A stretch of DNA of 54,541 nt from Paracoccaceae bacterium (lineage in GTDB: Bacteria; Pseudomonadota; Alphaproteobacteria; Rhodobacterales; Rhodobacteraceae). This document shows, one piece after another, positions 17,134 to 25,230 of this stretch. Below the pieces are notes generated by a model. That model worked only from the letters and a program-made list of their open reading frames with translations. It had not been told where the DNA came from and ran no database searches. A program made the translations under genes and the position numbers. How positions within the stretch are numbered: the first letter of the stretch is position 1; each line of letters opens with the position of its first letter. The stretch covers positions 1 through 54,541 of the forward strand of contig JAFIEF010000017.1 in assembly GCA_020832655.1 (NCBI GenBank), in the 5' to 3' direction.

Positions 17134-18558
17134 TTACGCCGCCTTCTTCGGCGCGACCGCCTGGCTGGGCACAAAGCGCGCATGCAGACAGCGTATCGCT
17201 TCGGCCAGATCTTCGCGCGCGATCAGGAATTGCACCTCTACCCGGCGCAGCCCCTGGCTTGCAGCGTGAACCGCGATTCCGGCCTGATCCAGCGCCTGCA
17301 AGCCATTGAGCAACACCTGCACCTGCCGCAGATCAGAGCCGATCACCGAAACCATCGCCATCGGGCGTGCGGTGATGGTCGAGTTGGGATAGCTGTCGAG
17401 GATCTCTGCCTCGGCGCGTTTGATCGCCTTCAGTGATCCGCTAAGGTAATGCGTGATGGTGTTGGCATTGGACTGCTTCGACACGATCCACAGCTTGTGG
17501 CGCGTCAGCGCGGCCAGCGCGCAGGCATCATAGCCTTTCACCCCCACCATGTCGGGTTCATGCAGTTCGAAAGCCTGAACATCCAGCCCCGTGACCATTT
17601 CAACGCGCCCGGCCTCGCCGCCTTCGGGGCCGATCAGCGTGCCGGGATCCTGGGGTTCAAACGCATGCTTGACGCGCAGCGGCACATCAGCGCGTCGCAG
17701 CACGCGCGCGGCATTGGGGTGGATGGCTTCCATCCCCAGATTGGACAACTGATCCGCCACATCATAGCTGGTGCGCCCGATCTTTACGGTGTTTTCCACC
17801 CCCACAATCTTGGGGTCGGCCGATGACAGGTGGAATTCCTTGTGGATGATTGCCTCTTGCGCGCCGGTCAGCGCGGCAAGATTGGCAAACACCACTTCGG
17901 AATAGCCCCGGTCATATTCGCGCATCAACCCTTCGGCGCAATGGGCATAGCCGGTGACGATGGGCAGCTCTGCCGAAAGATCGATCCCCGCCATCGCCTG
18001 TTCCAGCCGCTGTGACAGCGATGGGTTGTCGCCATCGCGCCAGCCCGACAGATCGACAAAGCGCGCATTGACATCATGGCGCTGCAGCAAAAGCGTGGTG
18101 ACAAAGGCCGAATGCGCCTCGCCCAGGCCCGAAAGCAATTCGCGCACCGTCTGCATCTGCTGAGAGATGCGGAAATGCCCATAAGACCCCAGACGCTGCA
18201 AATCCATCAGACAGGCGCGCGCGCCTTCCATGCGGTCGCGCACGAAGGCATCGGCGCGTTCGCGGTCGGCGTCATGGGTCAGGATATCGGCATGAATGGC
18301 GCACATCCGCGCCGCGGTGTCGCCAAGCGCGTCTTGCCAGCCCGCGCCGCTATCATCGCTGGCAAAGCGGGCATAGACACCGGGCGAGCCGGTCTTCTTG
18401 TGTTCCAGCAGCAGATTGGTGATGCCACCGAAGGCAGAGACAACGAAGATGCGGTTATAGATGTCCGCTTTCTTGCGGCCGCCCAGAAACAATGTGTCAA
18501 CAAGTTCGGGCGCGCGGCTCATGCAGGTGCCGCCGATTTTCTCGACTGTGTGGTTCAT
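17134..18558 (-). CDS. ask: Aspartate kinase, ectoine-cluster type (Ask_Ect)
   Basis: Phosphorylates aspartate to feed aspartate semialdehyde into ectoine synthesis. The 474-residue protein has the KIGGTCMS N-terminus (variant of KFGGTS), VVSAFGGITN, and two C-terminal ACT domains (about 330-460, including VSVIGSDLRQVQ). The variant N-terminus and long helical insert are typical of Ask_Ect, which in ectoine producers shows altered feedback control. It is the last gene of ectA-ectB-ectC-ask, 42 bases after ectC, so co-expressed with the osmoprotectant pathway. Confidence 0.95.
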   Translation of the reverse strand: MNHTVEKIGGTCMSRAPELVDTLFLGGRKKADIYNRIFVVSAFGGITNLLLEHKKTGSPGVYARFASDDSGAGWQDALGDTAARMCAIHADILTHDADRERADAFVRDRMEGARACLMDLQRLGSYGHFRISQQMQTVRELLSGLGEAHSAFVTTLLLQRHDVNARFVDLSGWRDGDNPSLSQRLEQAMAGIDLSAELPIVTGYAHCAEGLMREYDRGYSEVVFANLAALTGAQEAIIHKEFHLSSADPKIVGVENTVKIGRTSYDVADQLSNLGMEAIHPNAARVLRRADVPLRVKHAFEPQDPGTLIGPEGGEAGRVEMVTGLDVQAFELHEPDMVGVKGYDACALAALTRHKLWIVSKQSNANTITHYLSGSLKAIKRAEAEILDSYPNSTITARPMAMVSVIGSDLRQVQVLLNGLQALDQAGIAVHAASQGLRRVEVQFLIAREDLAEAIRCLHARFVPSQAVAPKKAA

Positions 18559-18600
18559 GTCAGTTGCGGCAGGTGGCTTTTCACCCCTACCAGCCCTTGT

Positions 18601-18987
18601 TCAGGATGTTTCCAGCGCGTAAGACCCGTCGGCCTGATGCACTTCGCGCCCCGTTACAGGCGGGTTGAAGCAGCAGGCAAAGACGCATTCGGTCTTGCAG
18701 CGCAACGTGTGCTTGTCATGCTGATCCAGCGCATACATCACGCCGGGGCGAATTTCGTGCACTTCGCCTGTGGCCAGATCCTCGATGCTGCCCTCGCCCG
18801 AGATGCAGTAGACGCTCTCGAAGTGGTTCTTGTAATGGAAGGTGTGCTCGGATCCTGCGGCGATGGTGGTGATGTGAAAGGAAAATCCCATCCCGTCATC
18901 AGCCAGCAGCATGCGCACTGACTGCCATTGCTGATCGGCCACGCGGCGATCAGTGTTCTTGGCCTTGTGAAAATCTCTGATGATCAT
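18601..18987 (-). CDS. ectC: L-ectoine synthase
   Basis: Cyclises N-gamma-acetyl-diaminobutyrate to ectoine. A 128-residue cupin, usual length. The iron-site residues known for EctC fall at the expected places, Glu57, Tyr85 and His93 ([27 protein letters not shown]). The start at 18987 ([12 protein letters not shown]) is the family N-terminus; the longer frame to 19062 overlaps ectB. It starts 5 bases from the ectB stop, showing tight coupling. No ectD hydroxylase follows, so hydroxyectoine is not made from this cluster. Confidence 0.97.
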   Translation of the reverse strand: MIIRDFHKAKNTDRRVADQQWQSVRMLLADDGMGFSFHITTIAAGSEHTFHYKNHFESVYCISGEGSIEDLATGEVHEIRPGVMYALDQHDKHTLRCKTECVFACCFNPPVTGREVHQADGSYALETS

Positions 18988-18991
18988 TGGG

Positions 18992-20254
18992 TTACTCCGC
19001 TGCGATTTTGGTGGCGGCTTGCGCCTGCACGGCAGCTTCCAGAATATCCAGCCCCTTGGCAAGCTGGTCTTGCGGGATCGTCAGCGGGGCCAGCACCTTG
19101 ACCACCTCGTCATGCGCGCCAGAGGTTTCGATGATCAGCCCATGCTGAAAACAGGTGGCGCAGACACTTGCGGCCAGATCGCCGCAGCCGACATCAATGC
19201 CCTGCATCATGCCACGCCCCTTCAGTACCGCGCCGGGCACATGCGCGGCGATACCCTGCAAGCGCTGGGTCAGGAAAGCCGATTTCGCTTTGGTCTGGTG
19301 CTGGAATGCGTCATCAGCCCAGAATTTTTCCAGCGCCACGCGGGCAGTGACAAAGGCATGGTTGTTGCCACGGAAGGTGCCGTTATGTTCCGCCGGTTTC
19401 CACACATCCAGATCAGGGCGGATCAGCAGCCCGGCCATCGGCAGCCCCATCCCCGACAGCGATTTCGCCAGCGGGATCAGATCGGGCTGAATGCCCATCC
19501 CTTCGAAGCTGAAGAAGGGGCCAGTGCGACCGATGCCCGCCTGAATGTCATCCATGATCACCAGCGCGCCATGTTCGCGCGCCAGCGCCTGAATGCCTTG
19601 CAGGAACTCGGCCGAGGCGGCGTTCAGCCCGCCTTCGCCCTGTACGGGTTCGATCAGGAAGGCCGCGGGCGCATCAATGCCGCTGGAAGGATTTGCCAGC
19701 ATTGCGCGGATCATGGCAAGGCTGTCCACCCCGTCCAGCGCATCTTCATAAGGCATGCGCACCACGCCATGCAGCGAAGTGCCAGCGCCTGCGCGCTTGC
19801 CGGCATTGCCGGTCGCGGCCAGCGCGCCCATTGTCATGCCGTGAAAACCATTGGTGAAGGCGATGATGGTGTCGCGGCCGGTGGTCTTGCGCGCCAGCTT
19901 CATCGCGGCCTCGACCGCATTGGTGCCGGTTGGGCCGGTGAACATGAATTTGTAATCCATCCCGCGCGGGGTCAGGATCAGGCGTTCAAAGCTTTCCAGA
20001 AACGCCGCCTTGGCGTCGGTGTGCATGTCCAGCCCATGCGTGACCCCGTCGGCGCTGATATGCTCGATCAGCGCGGCTTTCATTTCGGGGTCGTTATGGC
20101 CGTAATTCAGCGATGAACACCCGGCCAGAAAATCGATATAGTCGCGCCCCGCATCATCGGTCAGGGTGGCGTTGCGGGCACGGGTGAAGGTGACGGGGAA
20201 GGCCCGGCAATAGCTGCGGGCCTCTGATTCGCGGCGTGTGTAGATATTGGTCAT
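18992..20254 (-). CDS. ectB: L-2,4-diaminobutyrate transaminase
   Basis: Converts aspartate semialdehyde and glutamate to diaminobutyrate, the first committed ectoine step. The 420-residue PLP class-III aminotransferase has [35 protein letters not shown] (Asp pair ~235-236) and the PLP lysine at ~264 in [15 protein letters not shown]. The start at 20254 gives the typical [17 protein letters not shown]; the longer frame to 20677 overlaps ectA. SD is weak. It is 65 bases downstream of ectA. Confidence 0.97.
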   Translation of the reverse strand: MTNIYTRRESEARSYCRAFPVTFTRARNATLTDDAGRDYIDFLAGCSSLNYGHNDPEMKAALIEHISADGVTHGLDMHTDAKAAFLESFERLILTPRGMDYKFMFTGPTGTNAVEAAMKLARKTTGRDTIIAFTNGFHGMTMGALAATGNAGKRAGAGTSLHGVVRMPYEDALDGVDSLAMIRAMLANPSSGIDAPAAFLIEPVQGEGGLNAASAEFLQGIQALAREHGALVIMDDIQAGIGRTGPFFSFEGMGIQPDLIPLAKSLSGMGLPMAGLLIRPDLDVWKPAEHNGTFRGNNHAFVTARVALEKFWADDAFQHQTKAKSAFLTQRLQGIAAHVPGAVLKGRGMMQGIDVGCGDLAASVCATCFQHGLIIETSGAHDEVVKVLAPLTIPQDQLAKGLDILEAAVQAQAATKIAAE

Positions 20255-20319
20255 CGAAGTATTCGGCACCAGAGGCGCCGCCTTTCGGTTCAGGAATTGG
20301 GATAGGTTCGGCCGGGCGA

Positions 20320-20862
20320 TCAGGCCGCCATGCGCAGCGATTTGCGCGGCAGGCTGATGGTGACCAGATGCTCGGTCGCGTGCTGGCCGTCCAGATGTGC
20401 GTCGCGTTCGAAATGCGGCGCATCGCTCAGATCTCCGGCCATATCGCGCGCGAAGCTGCGAAACAGCCCCCAGGAAGCTTCGTTGGAACGCGTGATCGTG
20501 GTTTCCATCTGTGTCACCGGCTTGCAGATCGGGCGGCGCAGCAGACCTTTGAGCATGCGCTTGCCCAGGCCCAGCCCGCGCGCATCGGAATGCACCGCCA
20601 CCTGCCAGATGAACAGCGTGTCGGGGCTTTCGGGGGGGATATGGCCGGAAATCCAGCCCAGCAGGCGCCCTTCGCATTCAGCCAGAATGCAGGTCTCGGC
20701 AAAATGCGTGCATTGCACGAGGTTCATATACATCGAATTCTGGTCCAGCGGCGGGCAGTCGGCCACCAGCTTCCAGACATCAGAGCCGTCCTCCTTGGTG
20801 GGGCGGCGCAGCGCGACCGGGTTGGCGGTCTGCGGCTGGAGTATAACAGAGTGCTTTGACAT
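20320..20862 (-). CDS. ectA: L-2,4-diaminobutyrate N-acetyltransferase
   Basis: GNAT acetyltransferase of 180 residues that acetylates diaminobutyrate using acetyl-CoA. The acetyl-CoA-binding loop VAVHSDARGLGLGKRMLKGLL and the EctA-typical LVADCPPLDQNSMYMNLVQC and MYMNL regions are present. The start at 20862 (MSKHSVILQP) follows AGG motifs and excludes an unrelated 23-residue extension. First gene of the operon, divergent from the MarR regulator, with a recognisable promoter at 20897-20926. Confidence 0.96.
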   Translation of the reverse strand: MSKHSVILQPQTANPVALRRPTKEDGSDVWKLVADCPPLDQNSMYMNLVQCTHFAETCILAECEGRLLGWISGHIPPESPDTLFIWQVAVHSDARGLGLGKRMLKGLLRRPICKPVTQMETTITRSNEASWGLFRSFARDMAGDLSDAPHFERDAHLDGQHATEHLVTISLPRKSLRMAA

Positions 20863-20896
20863 GTGCCTATTTTTTCCTGCTTTCAGCGTTGGCAAT

Positions 20897-20926
20897 ACTA
20901 TATAATGGCGCATAAGTGCTTTGCAA
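20897..20926 (-). promoter_or_regulatory. Putative ectA promoter
   Basis: On the minus strand TTGCAA (20926-20921), an 18-base spacer and TATAGT (20902-20897), about 35 bases before the ectA start. The -10 overlaps ACTATATA on the plus strand, which as I recall equals one half-site of the EctR1 operator of Methylomicrobium. The match covers only one half and may be chance. Confidence 0.5.
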
Positions 20927-20957
20927 CCCAAAGTAATAGCTATTTGGAGTTGACAGA

Positions 20958-20972
20958 TTTTATCATATAAAA
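20958..20972. promoter_or_regulatory. Palindrome in the ectA-ectR intergenic region
   Basis: TTTTAT-CAT-ATAAAA, a perfect 6-bp palindrome with a 3-base centre, in the 200-base AT-rich gap between ectA and the MarR gene. Nearby are TTGACA (20950-20955), an outer inverted pair CAGATTT/AAATCTG and two AGCTATTT direct copies. A MarR-family operator is the natural guess. Confidence 0.4.
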
Positions 20973-21062
20973 CAAGCTAATAACGCCGAAATGCCAAATC
21001 TGCACCAGCTATTTCGGTGAAAAATGTTTCTGTATACGAATTATTTGATGAACAAATGAACT

Positions 21063-21644
21063 ATGTGGCGCGAAACCGGGCTACCGCGGGTTGAAGTTTC
21101 GTGTCGCAACGGGCAAGCTGCGATCCTTGGCAGTAAAGAGGCGTTGGCAAAGGTGATCGAGAGGTCGGCGGAAACACTGATTGCGGTGCGGCGCGTTGTG
21201 CATGCGCTGGAAGCGAATGCGCGGGCGATGGCGCGCGCCTCGGGGCTGACGCAGGCGCAGCTTCTGGTGCTGCTGGAAGTGGCGCAGCACGGGCAGGAAA
21301 TGCCGCGCGACATTGCCCGCGCGCTGGGGGTGGGGCAGGCCACGATCAGCACGCAGATCGACAAGCTGGAAGCACGCGGATTGCTGCGGCGCGAGCGGCG
21401 GCGCGCGGACCGGCGCGCGATCTGGGTGATCCTGACCGACAAGGGCCGCGCGCTTCTGGACGAAATCCCCGACCCGCTGCATCAGCGCTTTACGGAACGA
21501 TTCGAGACGCTGCCGCATTGGGAACAGACGCTGATTCTGAGCGTGGCGCAAAGGCTGGGCGCGCTGTTTGACGCCGAAGACGCCCCGCCCCTGCCACAGG
21601 CCGAGGGCAGTGTCAGCAAGGCCCAGCAGCTTGATACAGCCTAG
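21063..21644 (+). CDS. ectR: MarR-family regulator, EctR-like
   Basis: A 193-residue winged-helix regulator. The MarR core is seen in GLTQAQLLVLLEVAQHGQEMPRDIARALGVGQATIS, LEARGLLRRERRRADRRA and VILTDKGRALL. It is divergent from ectA, the place where ectoine repressors (EctR/CosR) occur, so it probably senses osmotic state and controls ectABC-ask and itself. The start is uncertain: the first ATG lacks a good SD, and a GTG inside the frame near residue 30 has AAAG upstream. A dispersed repeat begins 6 bases after its stop. Confidence 0.88.
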   Translation: MWRETGLPRVEVSCRNGQAAILGSKEALAKVIERSAETLIAVRRVVHALEANARAMARASGLTQAQLLVLLEVAQHGQEMPRDIARALGVGQATISTQIDKLEARGLLRRERRRADRRAIWVILTDKGRALLDEIPDPLHQRFTERFETLPHWEQTLILSVAQRLGALFDAEDAPPLPQAEGSVSKAQQLDTA

Positions 21645-21649
21645 GTGTT

Positions 21650-21699
21650 CGCCACCTGACACAAGATACCCCATGTCGGCTTGAAGCCCGGCTGCCGAC
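21650..21699 (+). repeat. Dispersed structured repeat, copy B
   Basis: The same element as 14081-14129, in opposite orientation and again starting a few bases after a stop codon (here of the MarR gene). It begins CGCCACCTGACACAAGATAC and contains a 6-bp stem GTCGGC/GCCGAC. The preceding AGGTG and CACCT can also pair around a TTCGC loop, forming a first hairpin that includes the stop codon region. Confidence 0.65.
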
Positions 21700-21776
21700 G
21701 CTTGCGCCATAGCCCCCGCGCTCGGGCGCGGCGCAGCGGGCGCGGGAACCCTTCGTCAAAGGGCGAACAACAGGCG

Positions 21777-23087
21777 CTACTCGCGGAAGGCACGCTCCTT
21801 CACGCGCACGACGGGCGTGGTCAGATATTGCAGCACGGTCTTGCGCCCGGCCAGCATGTCAACCTCTGTGACCATACCCGGCATCACCTCTACCGCGACG
21901 CCATCGGCATCCAGAAAGCTGTCTTCCGTGCGCACCTGCACGATGAAGAACTCCTCTGCGTCGCGGTCGGACCGCGTGACAGCATCGGCCCCGATACGGG
22001 TGATTTCGCCATCCAGACTGCCATAGCGCGAAAAATCATAGGCGGTGACCTTCACCTTCACCGGCTGGCCGGGATAGACAAAGGCAATATCGGCGGGCCG
22101 GACATAGGCTTCGACCAGCAGCGTGTCATCCAGCGGCACAATCTCGATCAGATCTTCGCCCTGCCGCGCAAGGCTGCCCAGCGTGGTGCGGTGAATGCGG
22201 TTCACCACCCCGCGCATCGGCGCGCGGATTGCGGCGCGTTCGGCGCGGTCGCGCAAGGCGGGCAGGCTGGGTTCCAGCGCAGCAAGTTCAGCCGTGCTGA
22301 TCGCCAGATCCGACAGCGTGGCAGAACGCTGGCGCGCCCGCAGCGCGCGGATCTGGTCGTCGATTTCATCCAGCCCCGCCTGCATCCGTGCCAGCCCTGC
22401 CTGCGCGCGGATCTCGCGCCCGCGCCATTCGCTGTCGCGGCGGCGCAATTCCAGCAGCGTGGTTTCGGGTTCCACCCGGCGCGCGACCAGCGGTTCCATC
22501 ATCGCGCGCTCTTCGGCGATGATTTCCAGCGTTTCGCGCGCGCTGTCCAGTTCGGCCGAGGCTTCGGCATATTGTTCCAGCCGCTGGCGGCGCTGGCGTT
22601 CCAGAATGTCGATTTCGGCGGCCAGCTCATCCTGCCTTGCATGGTAAAGCGCGGTTTCCGATCGCACCACGGCAGGCGCTTGCTGGATCAGCACGGGCGA
22701 AAATTCCAGATCGACGCGGTCAATCTCTGCCTGCAACCGTTCGATCCGGGCCATCAGCCCGAAGGCGCGTTGCTGTTCCTGATCAAGCTGCGCGCCAAGC
22801 TGGGTGCCATCAAGTTCCATCAGGATATCGCCCTGTTCGACGATATCGCCCTCTGCGACATGCAGCGCTTGCAGGATGCCCGGTTCGGTGGCCTGAATCA
22901 CCTGAATCGCCTGGCTGGGCACGATGCGCCCTTCAGCGCGGGTGACATCATCGATTTCGGTGCGCGCCGCCCAGATGATTGCAGTGATGAAAAACAGCAC
23001 GATCAGCCCCAGCAGCAGGCTGCCGCGCCAGTTTTCGCGGCCCTGCATTTCACGCGCCAGAGTGTCCAGATCAAGCCTTTGTGCCAT
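21777..23087 (-). CDS. Type I secretion membrane fusion protein (HlyD/LapC-like)
   Basis: Periplasmic adaptor of a type I exporter, 436 residues. One N-terminal membrane helix (about 24-45, LLLGLIVLFFITAIIWAA) is followed by a beta-barrel/lipoyl half (VIQATEPGILQALHVAEGDIVEQGD), a long alpha-helical hairpin rich in Glu/Arg (about 110-290), the returning lipoyl half (IRAPMRGVVNRI) and the C-terminal HlyD signature (GMVTEVDMLAGRKTVLQYL). Starts 17 bases inside the ABC gene, so it is translationally coupled and last in tolC-ABC-hlyD. The long hairpin fits an RTX exporter. Confidence 0.93.
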   Translation of the reverse strand: MAQRLDLDTLAREMQGRENWRGSLLLGLIVLFFITAIIWAARTEIDDVTRAEGRIVPSQAIQVIQATEPGILQALHVAEGDIVEQGDILMELDGTQLGAQLDQEQQRAFGLMARIERLQAEIDRVDLEFSPVLIQQAPAVVRSETALYHARQDELAAEIDILERQRRQRLEQYAEASAELDSARETLEIIAEERAMMEPLVARRVEPETTLLELRRRDSEWRGREIRAQAGLARMQAGLDEIDDQIRALRARQRSATLSDLAISTAELAALEPSLPALRDRAERAAIRAPMRGVVNRIHRTTLGSLARQGEDLIEIVPLDDTLLVEAYVRPADIAFVYPGQPVKVKVTAYDFSRYGSLDGEITRIGADAVTRSDRDAEEFFIVQVRTEDSFLDADGVAVEVMPGMVTEVDMLAGRKTVLQYLTTPVVRVKERAFRE

Positions 23088-25230
23088 CTGCCCCCCCGCG
23101 TGGCTGCGACAGCATGGATTTCGGCCCATCCGCCGCGACCTTGCCCTGATCGACCACGATCACGCGGTCCACCAGTTCCAGCAGGCTGGTGCGGTGGGTG
23201 ACGATGATGACCGTGCGGTCGGCCAGTTCGGATTTCAGCCGCGAAATCACCGCAGCTTCATTCTGCACATCCATGCTGGAGGTGGGTTCATCCATCAGCA
23301 TGATCGGCGGGCGGCCCAATAGCGCGCGCGCCAGCGTGATTGCCTGCTTCTGCCCGCCCGAAAGCCCCTCGCCGCGTTCGGCCAGCATCATGTCATAGCC
23401 TGCGGGGTGGCGGCGGATGAAATCCTCGACCCCGGCAATCCTGGCGGCTTCGATGATTTCATGGTCGCGCGGGCGCATCGCGCCGATGGCGATGTTTTCG
23501 CGCACTGTGCCCGAAAACAGCCAGATGTCCTGCAACACCGCGCCCATATTGCGGCGCAGATCGCCGGGGTCGATCTGGCGAATATCGATCCCGTCCACCA
23601 GCACTGCACCCTCGCGCGGTTGATAAAGCCCCAGCATCAGCCGCGCGACCGTGCTTTTGCCAGACCCGATCCGGCCCAGAACTGCGACCTTTTCCCCCGG
23701 CTTGATGGTGAAAGAGACATTGCGCAGTGCGTCGATGCTCTGGTCAGGATAGGCGAAGGACACATTGTCGAAGCGGATTTCGCCATCCAGCGTCGGGCGC
23801 GAGATCCAGCCCTTGCCTTCGGGGCGTTCGCTGGCCGATTTCATCAGCGCGTCAAGGCTGTTATAGGAGGTCCGCGCCTGATTGAAGCGCGTCAGCGTCT
23901 GGGCAAGCTGCGCCAGCGGCGCCAGGGTGCGCCCGGTCAGGATCACGGCTGCAATCAGCGCGCCCATGCTGACCTCGCCCGCGGTGATCAGGAACACGCC
24001 ATAGAACACGATCATCACCTGCGCGCCCTGCTGGGCAAAAGCGGTGGCGTTGATGGCAAATTGCGTCACCGCGCGCGCCTTAAGCCCATGATCGGACTGG
24101 CGCGCAATTGCTTCTTCCCAGCGCGCGCGCATGCGGCGCTGCGCGCCTGCGGCCTTGATGGTTTCCAGCCCGGTCAGGGTTTCGACCAGAACGCCTTGCT
24201 TGGACTGGCCTTCGGAAAAGCTTTTCTCGGCCAGCCGTGCCAGAACCGGCTGCACGGCAATGCCCACGATCAGCACGAAAGGTACGGCCAGCGCAGGCAC
24301 AATCGCCAGCGGCCCGCCGATCAGATAGATCACGCCGATAAACAGCAGGATGAAGGGCAGATCCACCACCGCGACCAGCGTGGCAGAGGTGAAGAAATCG
24401 CGCAGCGTTTCAAACTCGCGCAGCGTGCTGGCCAGCGCGCCGGTCGAACCCTTGCGTTCACGCATCTGCAGATCAAGGATCTGGTCGAAGATGCGCCGCC
24501 CCATCACCATATCGGCACGCTGTCCGGCCTTGTCGATGAAGCCCGCGCGCAGGGTCTTGATCAGGAAGTCGAACACCAGCGCCAGCCCGACGCCGACGGT
24601 CAGCGCAATCAGCGATTCGATGGCTTCATTGGGCAGCACCCGGTCATAGACCACCATGATGAACAGCGCCGTCGAGAGCGACAGGAAATTGGCGATGATC
24701 GCGGCCAGCAAAACCTGGGTATAGGCCCAGCGGTTGTCGGCCAGGGTGGCCCAGAACCAGTGCCCCTGCCGCCCGGTCGCATTCAGCGCGATGTCGTCGC
24801 GATGTTCGGGGCGCAGAAGCAAGGCATAACCGGTATAGACCGGCTCCAGCTTGTCGCGGGCGATGCGCCCTGCGCCTTCGCCCAGCGCGGGGTCGAAGAT
24901 CGCCAGATCGCCATTCGCCAGCACATCTTCCACCACCACGGCGCGGTCGTCATTCAGGATCAGAATCGCCGGGGTCAGGCTGCCATCGAAAGCCGCAAGC
25001 GCGCGCTGCCCGAATCCCACCTGAATGCCCGCGCGCTCGGCGGCGGTGATGGCGTCGCGCAGCGTGGCCGCGCCATGCGTCCCGCCCTGCGCGGACTGTA
25101 TCGCGGCCAGTGTCATTGGCCGGTCAAGACTGGCGGCCACATGCAGCAGGCAGGCTTCGAGCTGGCTCATCTCGTCATTGCTGCTGCCGCGGTCGGCCGT
25201 ATTCAGTTTGACAACGCGCGGGTCAGTCAT
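23071..25230 (-). CDS. Type I secretion ABC transporter with degenerate C39-like domain (LapB-like)
   Basis: Inner-membrane ABC exporter of 719 residues. Residues ~15-140 form a C39-like domain in which the catalytic Cys/His pattern is lost, as in substrate-docking CLD domains. About six membrane helices follow (~165-430, ending in LITAGEVSMGALIAAVILTGR), then the ATPase with Walker A GRIGSGKST, signature LSGGQKQA, Walker B IMLMDEPTSS and H-loop VTHRTS. Such exporters move unprocessed, C-terminal-signal RTX proteins. It overlaps tolC by 8 and hlyD by 17 bases. Confidence 0.94.
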   Translation of the reverse strand: MTDPRVVKLNTADRGSSNDEMSQLEACLLHVAASLDRPMTLAAIQSAQGGTHGAATLRDAITAAERAGIQVGFGQRALAAFDGSLTPAILILNDDRAVVVEDVLANGDLAIFDPALGEGAGRIARDKLEPVYTGYALLLRPEHRDDIALNATGRQGHWFWATLADNRWAYTQVLLAAIIANFLSLSTALFIMVVYDRVLPNEAIESLIALTVGVGLALVFDFLIKTLRAGFIDKAGQRADMVMGRRIFDQILDLQMRERKGSTGALASTLREFETLRDFFTSATLVAVVDLPFILLFIGVIYLIGGPLAIVPALAVPFVLIVGIAVQPVLARLAEKSFSEGQSKQGVLVETLTGLETIKAAGAQRRMRARWEEAIARQSDHGLKARAVTQFAINATAFAQQGAQVMIVFYGVFLITAGEVSMGALIAAVILTGRTLAPLAQLAQTLTRFNQARTSYNSLDALMKSASERPEGKGWISRPTLDGEIRFDNVSFAYPDQSIDALRNVSFTIKPGEKVAVLGRIGSGKSTVARLMLGLYQPREGAVLVDGIDIRQIDPGDLRRNMGAVLQDIWLFSGTVRENIAIGAMRPRDHEIIEAARIAGVEDFIRRHPAGYDMMLAERGEGLSGGQKQAITLARALLGRPPIMLMDEPTSSMDVQNEAAVISRLKSELADRTVIIVTHRTSLLELVDRVIVVDQGKVAADGPKSMLSQPRGGADGTKA

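Noticed and set aside
20897-20904. ACTATATA as a full EctR1 operator
   Set aside because: Only one half-site matches; the other half of the pseudopalindrome is absent, so it is kept only as a remark.
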